From the IMG/VR virus record IMGVR_UViG_3300031951_000422, positions 1-40,635 of that record: a stretch of DNA of 40,635 nt. The stretch is one strand, 5' to 3'. This document shows, one piece after another, positions 14,473 to 22,790 of this stretch; position 1 is the first letter of the stretch, and the number at the start of each line of letters is the position of its first letter. The notes beneath the pieces are model-generated. The model was not told the origin of the DNA. It did not search any database and saw nothing but the letters and a program-made list of their open reading frames with translations. The translations under genes were made by a program, and so were the position numbers. The stretch is from a virus.

Positions 14473-15900
14473 ATGGCAGGTTCATTAGCAGTAAGTCCTA
14501 CGTACGACTTACAACCAAGTTCAAAAAAGGCTACGTTGCAGAGCAACTACCTTACTAATTTCGATTTCTTAAATCAGTATCTTCCTGATACTATGGAGAA
14601 AGAATTCGGTCGTTATGGAGATCGTTCTATCGGAGCTTTCCTTCGTAATATGAGTGCTGAGATTCCTTCTAACTCTGACTTGATTAAGTGGTCAGAAGAA
14701 GGTCGTCTTCACACTAAATATATCAATGTTACATCTGCTGCTGCTTTAAATGCTGATACAGCTGTATTGACTATCAATGATACAGATGGAGCTGGTAATT
14801 ATTTGAATTGTAATTTCAGAGTAGGACAAGTTGTGTTCCTATCTGCAAACGCATCTAGCAGCTCAAATAAAGCCATCATTACAGCTACAACAGCAGCTGT
14901 TGGAGCAGTAACTCCATCTACATTCACTGTTGCTTATTATGCTGCTGGTGGTCAAACATTTGCTGCAGCAGCAGTAGTTACTGCATTCGTTTATGGTTCT
15001 GAATTCAAAAAAGGAGCTAACGGAATGCAGGGATCATTGGAAGCAGAAACTGAAATCTTCGAAGTATCTCCAATCATTATCAAAGATAAATTTGCTATCT
15101 CTGGTTCTGATATGGCTCAAATCGGCTGGATTGAAGTTGAAGGTGACAATGGTACAGGATACCTTTGGTATTTGAAGTCTAAGCACGAAACTCGTCTACG
15201 TTTCGAGGATTACCTTGAAATGATGATGGTTGAGCACGTTGAAGCTGAAGTTGGTTCTGGTGCTATTGCTATTTCAACAACTGATGTTGGAAACAAAGGA
15301 TCTGAGGGTATGTTCGCGGCTATTGAAGCTCGTGGTAACGTATGGTCAGGTGGTGTTCCTTCTACACTTTCTGATTTCGATACTATCCTTAATCGTCTTG
15401 ACAAGCAAGGTGCTATAGCTGAGAACACTATCTTCGCTAACCGTACATTTGCTTTGAACATTGACGATATGTTGGCTGCTCAAAACAGCTACGGAGTAGG
15501 TGGTACTTCTTACGGATTGTTCGACAACGACCAGCAAATGGCTCTTAATCTTGGATTTACAGGTTTCCGTCGTGGTGGTTATGACTTCTACAAGTCTGAC
15601 TGGAAATACCTTAACGATGCTACACTTCGTGGTGGTCTTGTTGGAGGTGCCGTAAATGGTGTATTGGTTCCTGCAGGATCTACTAACGTGTACGACCAAG
15701 TTCTTGGTAAAAACACTACACGCCCGTTCTTGCACGTTCGTTACCGTGAGACTGCTAACGAGAATCGTAAGTACAAAACTTGGATTACTGGTTCAGCTGG
15801 TGGAGCACAAACTAGCGACTTGGATGCTATGGAAGTACACTTCCTTTCTGAGCGTGCTTTGTGTACACTTGGTGCAAACAACTTCGTGATCTTCAAATAA
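14473..15900 (+). CDS. major capsid protein
   Basis: A 475-residue protein between scaffold-like and downstream virion genes. The N-terminal FLNQYLPDTMEKEFGRYGDRSIGAF block, the long helix-like KSKHETRLRFEDYLEMMMVEHV region (about residues 235-258) and the conserved end AMEVHFLSERALCTLGANNFVIFK fit an HK97-fold shell protein. Residues ~85-175 are an Ala/Thr/Val-rich beta insertion, probably an extra surface domain. Codon use shifts visibly to CGT, GGT, GCT and CTT compared with neighbouring genes, as expected for a very abundant product. A terminator follows. Identity is from context, composition and remembered family features. Confidence 0.85.
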   Translation: MAGSLAVSPTYDLQPSSKKATLQSNYLTNFDFLNQYLPDTMEKEFGRYGDRSIGAFLRNMSAEIPSNSDLIKWSEEGRLHTKYINVTSAAALNADTAVLTINDTDGAGNYLNCNFRVGQVVFLSANASSSSNKAIITATTAAVGAVTPSTFTVAYYAAGGQTFAAAAVVTAFVYGSEFKKGANGMQGSLEAETEIFEVSPIIIKDKFAISGSDMAQIGWIEVEGDNGTGYLWYLKSKHETRLRFEDYLEMMMVEHVEAEVGSGAIAISTTDVGNKGSEGMFAAIEARGNVWSGGVPSTLSDFDTILNRLDKQGAIAENTIFANRTFALNIDDMLAAQNSYGVGGTSYGLFDNDQQMALNLGFTGFRRGGYDFYKSDWKYLNDATLRGGLVGGAVNGVLVPAGSTNVYDQVLGKNTTRPFLHVRYRETANENRKYKTWITGSAGGAQTSDLDAMEVHFLSERALCTLGANNFVIFK

Positions 15901-15916
15901 TCACAAGTAAATAATC

Positions 15917-15950
15917 GGAGGGGGCTTCAGCCTCCTCCTTATTTTTAATT
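15917..15950 (+). terminator. rho-independent terminator after the major capsid gene
   Basis: A 9-bp stem, GGAGGGGGC with GCCTCCTCC (one G-T pair), around a TTCA loop, followed by TTATTTTTAATTT. It probably sets the high capsid transcript apart from downstream genes. Confidence 0.8.
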
Positions 15951-15965
15951 TAAATTCAAATAAAA

Positions 15966-16697
15966 ATGGCAACAAAAACGTTTTTGCTGAAAAGCAACAA
16001 ATCACCAGTATCTTTTATTCTTCAATCAAGAGATACTCCAACAAAAAGACTCCTTTACTTTGACGAGTCAAAAAAGAAAAACAGAAGCTTGCGATATGCA
16101 AGCAATCAACAATCACCATTTCAAGACGAACAAGATGAAAATGCTATACTAGAGGCTATAGTATTTGAAGATGGTATACTTAGAGTTGATGATACAAATC
16201 CTGTATTATATGAATTCTTAAAATTGCATCCTGGAAATGGAGATATTTTTTACGAATGGGATCCAGCTAAAGATGCAGAAGAAAGACTTAAAAACGAAGA
16301 GTTAGTGCTTGATGCTAAAATTGCAGCTCGTTCATTGACTCCAGATAAGATGGCATCTGTAATAAGAGTTTTCACTGGAGGAAATCCAGGAAATATGTCA
16401 ATTAATGAAATGAAATGGGAAGTAATGAAGATAGCTGAGGAATATCCTGAAGATTTCTTGGATTCACTTGATGATCCAGAGATGGCAGTAGATGACATCG
16501 CATTCAGAGCATTTAAAGACGGATATGTGGCTACTAGAAATCATGGCCGTGATGTTCATTACAACTTGAAAGATAATAGAAAGCGTGCTTTTTCAGTTCC
16601 TTTGAATGAGACACCCGAAGCAGCATTTTCTGCTTGGTTGAAATCAGAGGAAGGGCAAGAGTTCTATATGTATCTTGTCAGAGAATACGAAGCATAA
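15966..16697 (+). CDS. conserved hypothetical virion-region protein
   Basis: A 243-residue acidic protein just behind the capsid terminator. It begins MATKTFLLKSNKSPVSFIL, then has a region rich in charged residues (FDESKKKNRSLRY), a helical middle (DAEERLKNEELVLDAKIAA) and NPGNMSINEMKWEVMKIAEEYPEDFLDSL, which may be DNA- or protein-binding helices. No signal peptide or membrane span is visible. Its place between the capsid gene and a small abundant virion protein suggests a head or head-completion role, which is inference. No clear TAnnTTTG box precedes it, so it may depend on read-through. Confidence 0.65.
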   Translation: MATKTFLLKSNKSPVSFILQSRDTPTKRLLYFDESKKKNRSLRYASNQQSPFQDEQDENAILEAIVFEDGILRVDDTNPVLYEFLKLHPGNGDIFYEWDPAKDAEERLKNEELVLDAKIAARSLTPDKMASVIRVFTGGNPGNMSINEMKWEVMKIAEEYPEDFLDSLDDPEMAVDDIAFRAFKDGYVATRNHGRDVHYNLKDNRKRAFSVPLNETPEAAFSAWLKSEEGQEFYMYLVREYEA

Positions 16698-16704
16698 TAA
16701 TTGC

Positions 16705-16712
16705 TATATTTG
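16705..16712 (+). promoter_or_regulatory. TAnnTTTG promoter box before the small virion protein
   Basis: TATATTTG followed by CA, 30 nt upstream of the ATG at 16743. A TTG reading frame starting at 16701 would run through this box, so the ATG is the better start. Confidence 0.55.
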
Positions 16713-16742
16713 CACTTTATTAACCAAAAAAAACAAAAAGAC

Positions 16743-17036
16743 ATGGAGAAGTTTTTAAAAATCCCTGTAACTGGTGAGCAGTATCAACTTGTTTCTGCTA
16801 CTGGAATCGTTCTTATTGAGCAAGCAACAACAGGAACAGTTACTATTGCTTACAAAGGTGGAAGTACATCAACTGATGTTGTAACAATTACACACGCTAC
16901 TGCAGGTGCAGGAGACGAGACTATGCGTGATGCTATCCAAGATGCAGTAGTTGCTGCATTGCAGACTCCTTGGTATTCTGTTGCTTATGAAGTGACAAAC
17001 TTGCCATACGCAGTATCTGGTATCGCAGTTGCATAA
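16743..17036 (+). CDS. small abundant virion protein, candidate head decoration protein
   Basis: A 97-residue protein starting MEKFLKIPVTGEQYQLV. The N-terminal ~60 residues alternate like beta strands (VLIEQATTGTVTIAYKGG), followed by a helix (DETMRDAIQDAVVAALQT) and another strand. Codon use matches the capsid gene, which suggests high expression. It has its own promoter box and is followed at once by a terminator, so it may be a single-gene unit. A decoration or capsid-associated protein is the best guess. No named family is recognised. The ATG is chosen over a TTG at 16701, which lies within promoter sequence. Confidence 0.65.
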   Translation: MEKFLKIPVTGEQYQLVSATGIVLIEQATTGTVTIAYKGGSTSTDVVTITHATAGAGDETMRDAIQDAVVAALQTPWYSVAYEVTNLPYAVSGIAVA

Positions 17037-17060
17037 TAGTTTTATCTATTGAGCTTAAAG

Positions 17061-17086
17061 GGGTCAGCAATTGTTGACCCTTTTTT
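17061..17086 (+). terminator. rho-independent terminator after the small virion protein
   Basis: An 8-bp stem, GGGTCAGC with GTTGACCC (one G-T pair), around an AATT loop, followed by six T. The following promoter box begins 3 nt further on. Confidence 0.85.
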
Positions 17087-17088
17087 AT

Positions 17089-17096
17089 TATCTTTG
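17089..17096 (+). promoter_or_regulatory. TAnnTTTG promoter box for the connector/tail operon, 4 nt before ATG
   Basis: TATCTTTG then CATT then ATG at 17101, the same arrangement as at 4144-4156. The adjacent terminator and box form a compact unit boundary. Confidence 0.65.
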
Positions 17097-17100
17097 CATT

Positions 17101-17844
17101 ATGATTAATCAAATCAGAAATACCGTCCTGTCTATATTAAGCAAAGACAATCGTGGATACATAACTCCAGAGGAGTTCAATCAGTTTGCAAGGCAGTCTC
17201 AGATGGAATTGTTCGAGCAGTATTTCTATGACTATTCAAACAACTTGAATAAGACAAATGCAAGGCTACATAACTCTGGGTATTCAGATATAACCGGAAG
17301 ATTATCTGAGGTGTTGGATAGATTTTTAGAGGAGACGACATTGGTTTACAATGGAACGTCAGACAGGTTTTATATGCCAGGAGATGATCCGTTAAATCCT
17401 AATGAGCCAAAGCCATATAGAGTGTTAAGACTAACGTACAATGGTTCTAAAGAAATAGAGAAGGTATCTCAGCAAAAGATACTAAACTTACTTTCTTCTA
17501 ATCTGACTGCACCAACGACTGCATACCCAGTTTACGCATTGTATAAATATAACGACAGTGGAACAGCTGGAATTGATGTTAGACCTACAAGCATAACGTC
17601 AAACGTCAGCATGTTATATGTAAGGCATCCTTTTGATCCTAAATGGACATATACATCTTTGTCTGGAGGACAGCCTATCTTTAATCAGTCTGCTTCTGAC
17701 TATCAAGACTTTGAGCTTCCATTGAGTGACGGACCAAGACTTGTGGTAAAGATATGTGCTTATTCTGGTGTATCTATTCGTGAGGCAGATGTCGTTCAGT
17801 TGATGAACTCAGAAGAAGTAATGGATATACAACAAAAAAACTAA
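17101..17844 (+). CDS. putative head-tail connector protein
   Basis: A 247-residue protein beginning MINQIRNTVLSILSKDNRGYITPEEFNQFARQ. I remember this opening from proteins encoded downstream of the capsid gene in Bacteroidetes phages, where they are annotated only as structural. The middle is beta-rich (YRVLRLTYNGSKEIEK, SMLYVRHPFDPKW) and the end helical. The gene order (capsid, small head protein, this gene, then a long tail-nozzle-like protein) fits an adaptor ring between portal and tail. The start is fixed by the promoter box 4 nt upstream; a TTG at 17071 would overlap the terminator. The role is inferred. Confidence 0.65.
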   Translation: MINQIRNTVLSILSKDNRGYITPEEFNQFARQSQMELFEQYFYDYSNNLNKTNARLHNSGYSDITGRLSEVLDRFLEETTLVYNGTSDRFYMPGDDPLNPNEPKPYRVLRLTYNGSKEIEKVSQQKILNLLSSNLTAPTTAYPVYALYKYNDSGTAGIDVRPTSITSNVSMLYVRHPFDPKWTYTSLSGGQPIFNQSASDYQDFELPLSDGPRLVVKICAYSGVSIREADVVQLMNSEEVMDIQQKN

Positions 17845-17847
17845 CAG

Positions 17848-18756
17848 ATGGCTTACATAAGCGACTCTCAATATTACAACAACAATAACGTTTCGCCAAC
17901 AAATGAGAATTGGGGATCGTATCAATATGTGTCTTTGTCTGACGTTATAAACAATTTCATGTTGATTAATGTCGGGGATGACAAAGCTATTAATAACGTT
18001 AAGCGTTATGAGGTTATGTTCCATGCAAAGAGAGGAATACAAGAGCTTCATTATGATGCGTTACGTTCTTTTAAAAAGGTTGAGATAAATTTAGGTGATA
18101 GCCTAAAGTTAGTTATGCCTCCAGACTATGTTAATTATGTAAGGATATCTATAAACGTAGATGGTATTCTTTATCCAATGCATGAGAACAGGCAGACACA
18201 GTCTGCTGTTGCTTATTTGCAAGATAACAATAATAATATATTGTTTGACAACGAAGGCAATATAATTACTGGTACATCTGTGCTTGACATTAAGACGGGC
18301 GAGATGCAACAATACTTTGGACCTGGCGATTATGACGGGTGCTGGGGATGGTGCTGGGACAGCAATTGGTACTTCGGATATCAAGTAGGTGGCCGATATG
18401 GATTAGATCCAGAGACAGCCAATCAGAATCCAACATTTACTGTAAACAAAGAAGCCGGTGTAATTGACTTCAGCTCTGGTGCTAGAAACCATCTTATTGT
18501 TATTGAGTACATATCTGACGGACTAGAGAACGGAAATGACGAAAATGTTTCTGTTCATAAATTTGCAGAGGCTTTTATATATGCATATGTTAAGTGGGCT
18601 ATATTTAGCAATAAATTTGGTATACAAGAGTATATGATTAGAAGGGCTAAAGACGAGAAGGCAAAAGAATTGAGAAACGCTAAAATAAGACTTTCCAACA
18701 TTCATCCATCAAGGCTTATCATGGCATTGAGAGGACAAGGAAAAATAATTAAATAA
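17848..18756 (+). CDS. putative tail adaptor / tail tube-like protein
   Basis: A 302-residue protein. Residues ~60-110 have FHAKRGIQELHYDALRSFKKVEINLG followed by KLVMPPDYVNYVRISINVDG. This helix-then-strand arrangement recalls the adaptor proteins of short-tailed phages, such as T7 gp11-type tail tube A proteins. A loop at ~162-185 is very rich in Trp, Gly and Tyr (GCWGWCWDSNWYFGYQ). The C-terminus is helical and basic (HPSRLIMALRGQGKIIK). It starts 3 nt after the previous gene and overlaps the next by one base. The function is assigned by order and general resemblance only. Confidence 0.6.
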   Translation: MAYISDSQYYNNNNVSPTNENWGSYQYVSLSDVINNFMLINVGDDKAINNVKRYEVMFHAKRGIQELHYDALRSFKKVEINLGDSLKLVMPPDYVNYVRISINVDGILYPMHENRQTQSAVAYLQDNNNNILFDNEGNIITGTSVLDIKTGEMQQYFGPGDYDGCWGWCWDSNWYFGYQVGGRYGLDPETANQNPTFTVNKEAGVIDFSSGARNHLIVIEYISDGLENGNDENVSVHKFAEAFIYAYVKWAIFSNKFGIQEYMIRRAKDEKAKELRNAKIRLSNIHPSRLIMALRGQGKIIK

Positions 18757-21700
18757 TGGCAGAAATCAAAAACAGTTTCTTAAAGGGGTCCATGAATAAG
18801 GACCTAGATGAGAGGTTGATACCTGACGGACAATATGTCGATGCGCTAAATATAGATGTTGAGCCTACACAAGGTCAAGATTCTGGTGCTGCAAAGAACA
18901 AACTAGGCAACACTCTTGTATCCGACCTTGATACTATATCTGGTGAAGACGCGTCTACAGCAAGAACAATAGGAGCTGTTGAATATGAAGCATTAAATAA
19001 GATATATTGGTTTGTTGCATGCGATACCTTTGATGGTATATATGAGTATGACGAAGAAACAGGAGCTAATGCAAGAGTGCTTCAGTCAAACAAGGCGACT
19101 CCGACTACAGAGTCTAAGTTGAACCTTAGAAAAGAGTATGCCATAACTGGAGTAAATTATATCAATGGCCCAGATGGTCAGAACTATCTTTATTGGACAG
19201 ACGACTATAATCCACCAAGAAGAATAAACATATCTAGAGCTAAGTCGTATGATATTGATGACGCTAGAATTGATGATGATATAAGCGTTATTATTGAGCC
19301 GCCTCTTTATGCTCCGTCTATAGATACGTATATAGATGAAACTATAAATGACTCTAACAATATGTCAGAGAAGTTCTTGTACTTCTCATACAGATATAAA
19401 TACGTTGACGATCAGTATAGTTCAATGTCTCCATTCTCTGCTGTAGCTTTTAGGCCAAGCGAGTATGAGTACGACTATGGTGTTGGAAACAACAAGTCAA
19501 TGACTAACAAGTTTAATTCTGTATACATAACTTTTGAGACTGGAAATCAGTTTGTAAAGGAGGTACAACTTCTTGTTCGAGACACTAGAAATATAAACGT
19601 AAGTATCATTGACTCTTACTCAAAGAGTAAGTTGCAGTTAGCTAATGACAGCTCATATACAGTTACGTTCAACAACAACAAAATATATGCAGCTCTTCCT
19701 ACAGATCAGCTGACAAGACTTTACGACAATGTGCCATTACTGGCCAAGTCTCAGGATCTTGTTGGAAACAGATTGGCTTACGGCAACTATCTTCAGTTTA
19801 GAAACATTGTTGATTGCGACAATGAAGAGATATTGATAGACTATACTTTAGGTATACGTGAGAGCGAGGCATCAGAGATTGACCCACAACCTACTTGGAG
19901 ATCTGATAGAGATTATGAGGTAGGATTAGTGTATCTTGACAAGTATGGAAGGATGACTACCGTACTTAATACTAGCAATCCTGAATACAATTCGGTCTAT
20001 ATACCTGCCGATAATTCTGCATCAGCCAACTCTATACAACTCACTATAAAGAATGAGCCACCTTGCTGGGCTACACATTATCGTGTATATGTAAAGCAAT
20101 CCAAGAAGTCATACTATAATGTATTTCCTATTATATCTTATTCTAATGGTTTGTTTAAATACTTTCTGATAAACGAATCTGACCTAAATAAGATAAGAGT
20201 GGGGGAGTATGTTATTTTTAAATCTACATCTGCTGGTCCTACCTTTTCAAATAAGAAGTACAAGATACTTGAGATAGAGCAAAAGGCATCTGGATTTATT
20301 TCTGGAGCGATAGCAGGATTGTATTTTAAAATTAAAGTAGACAATCCGCAAGAATTGTCTGGAGCTGGAGTGGAGATATATAGTTCTCAAGGTGTTGGTG
20401 GTGGTGTTGTGTCAGGGGCTAGTAATAAATCTCCTGTAAACATAATTGATAGCTCTGGCACTCCTAGTACATCCGGAGTTTTTGGACCAAGATGGGTTGA
20501 AAGACCTATATTTTATGGCTCTGGAGATTCTAGTGGAATATCTTTGCCAAATACAACTGGACAAAGTTATGCTTGGTATACAAATCCAGATTATGAAGAT
20601 ACAAGAATAACTATACAGATAGACAGTCCAAATACATACTCTGTATTTAAGAACTCGATAAATATATATACTCAAGAGAATAACAACGTATTAATACAAA
20701 GTTCTCAATCTATATCTGTCGGCTCTCCTACATCTATAGCATTTGGATATTTTGATGTTATATTCAATCAAGATACTTATAATATTGGTGATAGATGGAT
20801 TTTTAATTGTAGAAGTGGAGACTGTAGTGGAGAGTTTTCAGATTCAAATGATAATGGAAACAACATTGGAACGGGGGATTGCGCTGCTATAATACCAGGT
20901 ACAAGTTGGTCGGAAACTACTCCAGAAACAGATAGAAATATTCTTACTGGTGCATTGATACAAATACAAGTAGTAGAGGATACATACAATCCTGGTGGTT
21001 CTTCTCAACCGTTAATTGAATTTCCTCCATCGCCTCAAGAATATGCAAATATAGAAGAGTGGTGGTATGAGTCTGGAGCAAGAGATTTGTTTCAGTATAC
21101 AGATGTTTACGGAAATCCAATAAAAGGATCTAGAGTTAGATTTAGAAGAGGAAAAAATTGGGGGTTATACCCTGGTAATAACACTACATTCGAATCTAAC
21201 TCTATACAAGTAGAAGGAGATAATTTAAGTGCATCTGAATATCCTGTTAGGATGATTATTTTTTCTTCTGTGCCTAATAATCCAGGAAATGATGGTTCAT
21301 TTGCAGCTGGATTATATAATGGAGAAGGGAGCGATTTGAATAAGCAGAACAAATTAGTTGTAAACTTCAAGATAACTCAACAGGAAAATCTAAATATTTG
21401 CGAGACTGTCCCTGTAGAAGAAGAGGCAGATATTTATCACGAGACATTCCAAACGTATCCTATTGAAAACGGATACCATAAAGTTCTTTGGAGATATAGC
21501 GACTATGAGTTTTACTCAGGAAATACTAGATTAAGACAATTTGACAAAGCTATACCTCACTACTTTAATGTTGGAGACTCTGTAGATGTAAATACAACAA
21601 TACCTGGAATTAATGGTACGTTTACAGTTACCGATATTGAGGATGCCTACTCTATTGTCATAGATGCCGCTTTTCCTGGCGCTGGTCCTGTAACTCCAGG

Positions 21701-22787
21701 CACAGTAACTGTTGCTGGTGCTTTTGAGTTTGACCAAGTTGCAGGACAAGACGCAGTCATACAAATAAACAAGCCGTCCGTTGCAAACAGTGAGTTTAAT
21801 GCTTGGTGTTGGGGGAATGGTCTTGAGTCTGACAGGATATATGATGACTTTAATGAGACCAGAAAGGATTTAAGTCCAAGAGTTCAAGTTCCTATAGAGG
21901 ACTATAAGCAAGTCAGAAATGAAGCTGCTATATGCTATAGTGGTGTATACAGAGATAACTCATCTTTAAACAGGTTGAATGAGTTCAACTTATCGTTAGC
22001 TAACTTCAAGTATTTAGAAAGAGATTTCGGATCTATACAAAAGTTGTATGCTACAGATACAAATCTTTATGTCTTCCAAGAGAATAAGGTTAGTCAAGTT
22101 CTTTATGGAAAGAATATATTGTTTGATTCAGTTGGAGGAGGACAGGTAGTCTCTATACCAGAGGTGCTTGGAAATCAGATACCAATGAATGGCGAATGGG
22201 GCATAAGTAGACATCCGGAGTCATTTGCTAAATACGGAGAGGACGTATTCTTTACAGATCAGAGGAGAGGTGTTGTTCTACAGATGGTTGGTCAGCAGAT
22301 ATTAGAGATATCTTCTTTAGGTATGACTGACTACTTTAGAGATTTAATGAAGGACAATTCTAGCACACAAAAGTTAGGTGCATACGATCCGCATAACAAT
22401 ATGTATGTTCTTGCGTCAAATGACCAAAGTTCTGTGCCTTGCGTTCTTATAATAGCTCCTAACAATAGGACCATACCTAGAAATGGACCGCTTACGCATT
22501 TCTTGTTCACAATCACAACAGATGTCGCGTGGACAATAACGTTAGTGAATACAGGATATGGAACAGGATGGGTGTCGAATTTTCCTGCTAGTGGAACAGG
22601 CTCACAAGATATATACGCTACATTTGCAAGCAATCCTTTCTCTTACAATAGAACCATAGAGTTTGATGTTGATTATTGTAATGGGCTTACTCAAACATTT
22701 ACTTTAACACAAGGTAGGGGAGCAAAAGGAAGACCTGTTATATTTGTAGTATCAAATAGCGATACAAGACCAGTAACAAAAAATTAA
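18756..22787 (+). CDS. large tail nozzle-like virion protein with C-terminal BACON-like domain
   Basis: A 1343-residue protein. The start, with FLKGSMNKDLDERLIPDGQYVDALNIDV and GNTLVSDL, followed by repeated strands with aromatic residues (KIYWFVACD, NYLYWTDDYNPPRRINI), matches a large structural protein common in phages of marine and gut bacteria. It looks like a beta-propeller and may form the tail nozzle or stopper. The propeller-like sequence resumes near 1120-1235, with DRRGVVLQ-type strands. A central region (about 460-900) is Ser/Gly-rich and probably inserted. Residues ~1246-1325 (LFTITTDVAWTITLV, GTGSQDIYATF, GLTQTFTLTQG) match the BACON domain pattern, which is associated with glycan or mucin binding. 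The function is inferred. Confidence 0.7.
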   Translation: MAEIKNSFLKGSMNKDLDERLIPDGQYVDALNIDVEPTQGQDSGAAKNKLGNTLVSDLDTISGEDASTARTIGAVEYEALNKIYWFVACDTFDGIYEYDEETGANARVLQSNKATPTTESKLNLRKEYAITGVNYINGPDGQNYLYWTDDYNPPRRINISRAKSYDIDDARIDDDISVIIEPPLYAPSIDTYIDETINDSNNMSEKFLYFSYRYKYVDDQYSSMSPFSAVAFRPSEYEYDYGVGNNKSMTNKFNSVYITFETGNQFVKEVQLLVRDTRNINVSIIDSYSKSKLQLANDSSYTVTFNNNKIYAALPTDQLTRLYDNVPLLAKSQDLVGNRLAYGNYLQFRNIVDCDNEEILIDYTLGIRESEASEIDPQPTWRSDRDYEVGLVYLDKYGRMTTVLNTSNPEYNSVYIPADNSASANSIQLTIKNEPPCWATHYRVYVKQSKKSYYNVFPIISYSNGLFKYFLINESDLNKIRVGEYVIFKSTSAGPTFSNKKYKILEIEQKASGFISGAIAGLYFKIKVDNPQELSGAGVEIYSSQGVGGGVVSGASNKSPVNIIDSSGTPSTSGVFGPRWVERPIFYGSGDSSGISLPNTTGQSYAWYTNPDYEDTRITIQIDSPNTYSVFKNSINIYTQENNNVLIQSSQSISVGSPTSIAFGYFDVIFNQDTYNIGDRWIFNCRSGDCSGEFSDSNDNGNNIGTGDCAAIIPGTSWSETTPETDRNILTGALIQIQVVEDTYNPGGSSQPLIEFPPSPQEYANIEEWWYESGARDLFQYTDVYGNPIKGSRVRFRRGKNWGLYPGNNTTFESNSIQVEGDNLSASEYPVRMIIFSSVPNNPGNDGSFAAGLYNGEGSDLNKQNKLVVNFKITQQENLNICETVPVEEEADIYHETFQTYPIENGYHKVLWRYSDYEFYSGNTRLRQFDKAIPHYFNVGDSVDVNTTIPGINGTFTVTDIEDAYSIVIDAAFPGAGPVTPGTVTVAGAFEFDQVAGQDAVIQINKPSVANSEFNAWCWGNGLESDRIYDDFNETRKDLSPRVQVPIEDYKQVRNEAAICYSGVYRDNSSLNRLNEFNLSLANFKYLERDFGSIQKLYATDTNLYVFQENKVSQVLYGKNILFDSVGGGQVVSIPEVLGNQIPMNGEWGISRHPESFAKYGEDVFFTDQRRGVVLQMVGQQILEISSLGMTDYFRDLMKDNSSTQKLGAYDPHNNMYVLASNDQSSVPCVLIIAPNNRTIPRNGPLTHFLFTITTDVAWTITLVNTGYGTGWVSNFPASGTGSQDIYATFASNPFSYNRTIEFDVDYCNGLTQTFTLTQGRGAKGRPVIFVVSNSDTRPVTKN

Positions 22788-22790
22788 ATA

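Noticed and set aside
15346-15735. Antisense frame of 129 residues inside the major capsid gene
   Set aside because: It is a shadow of the biased codon use of the capsid gene; no promoter or conserved motif supports it.
16701-17036. Longer start (TTG at 16701) for the small virion protein
   Set aside because: The added codons fall on the TATATTTG promoter box; the ATG at 16743 is preferred.
17071-17844. Longer start (TTG at 17071) for the connector protein
   Set aside because: The added codons cover the terminator stem and promoter box; ATG at 17101 lies 4 nt after the box.
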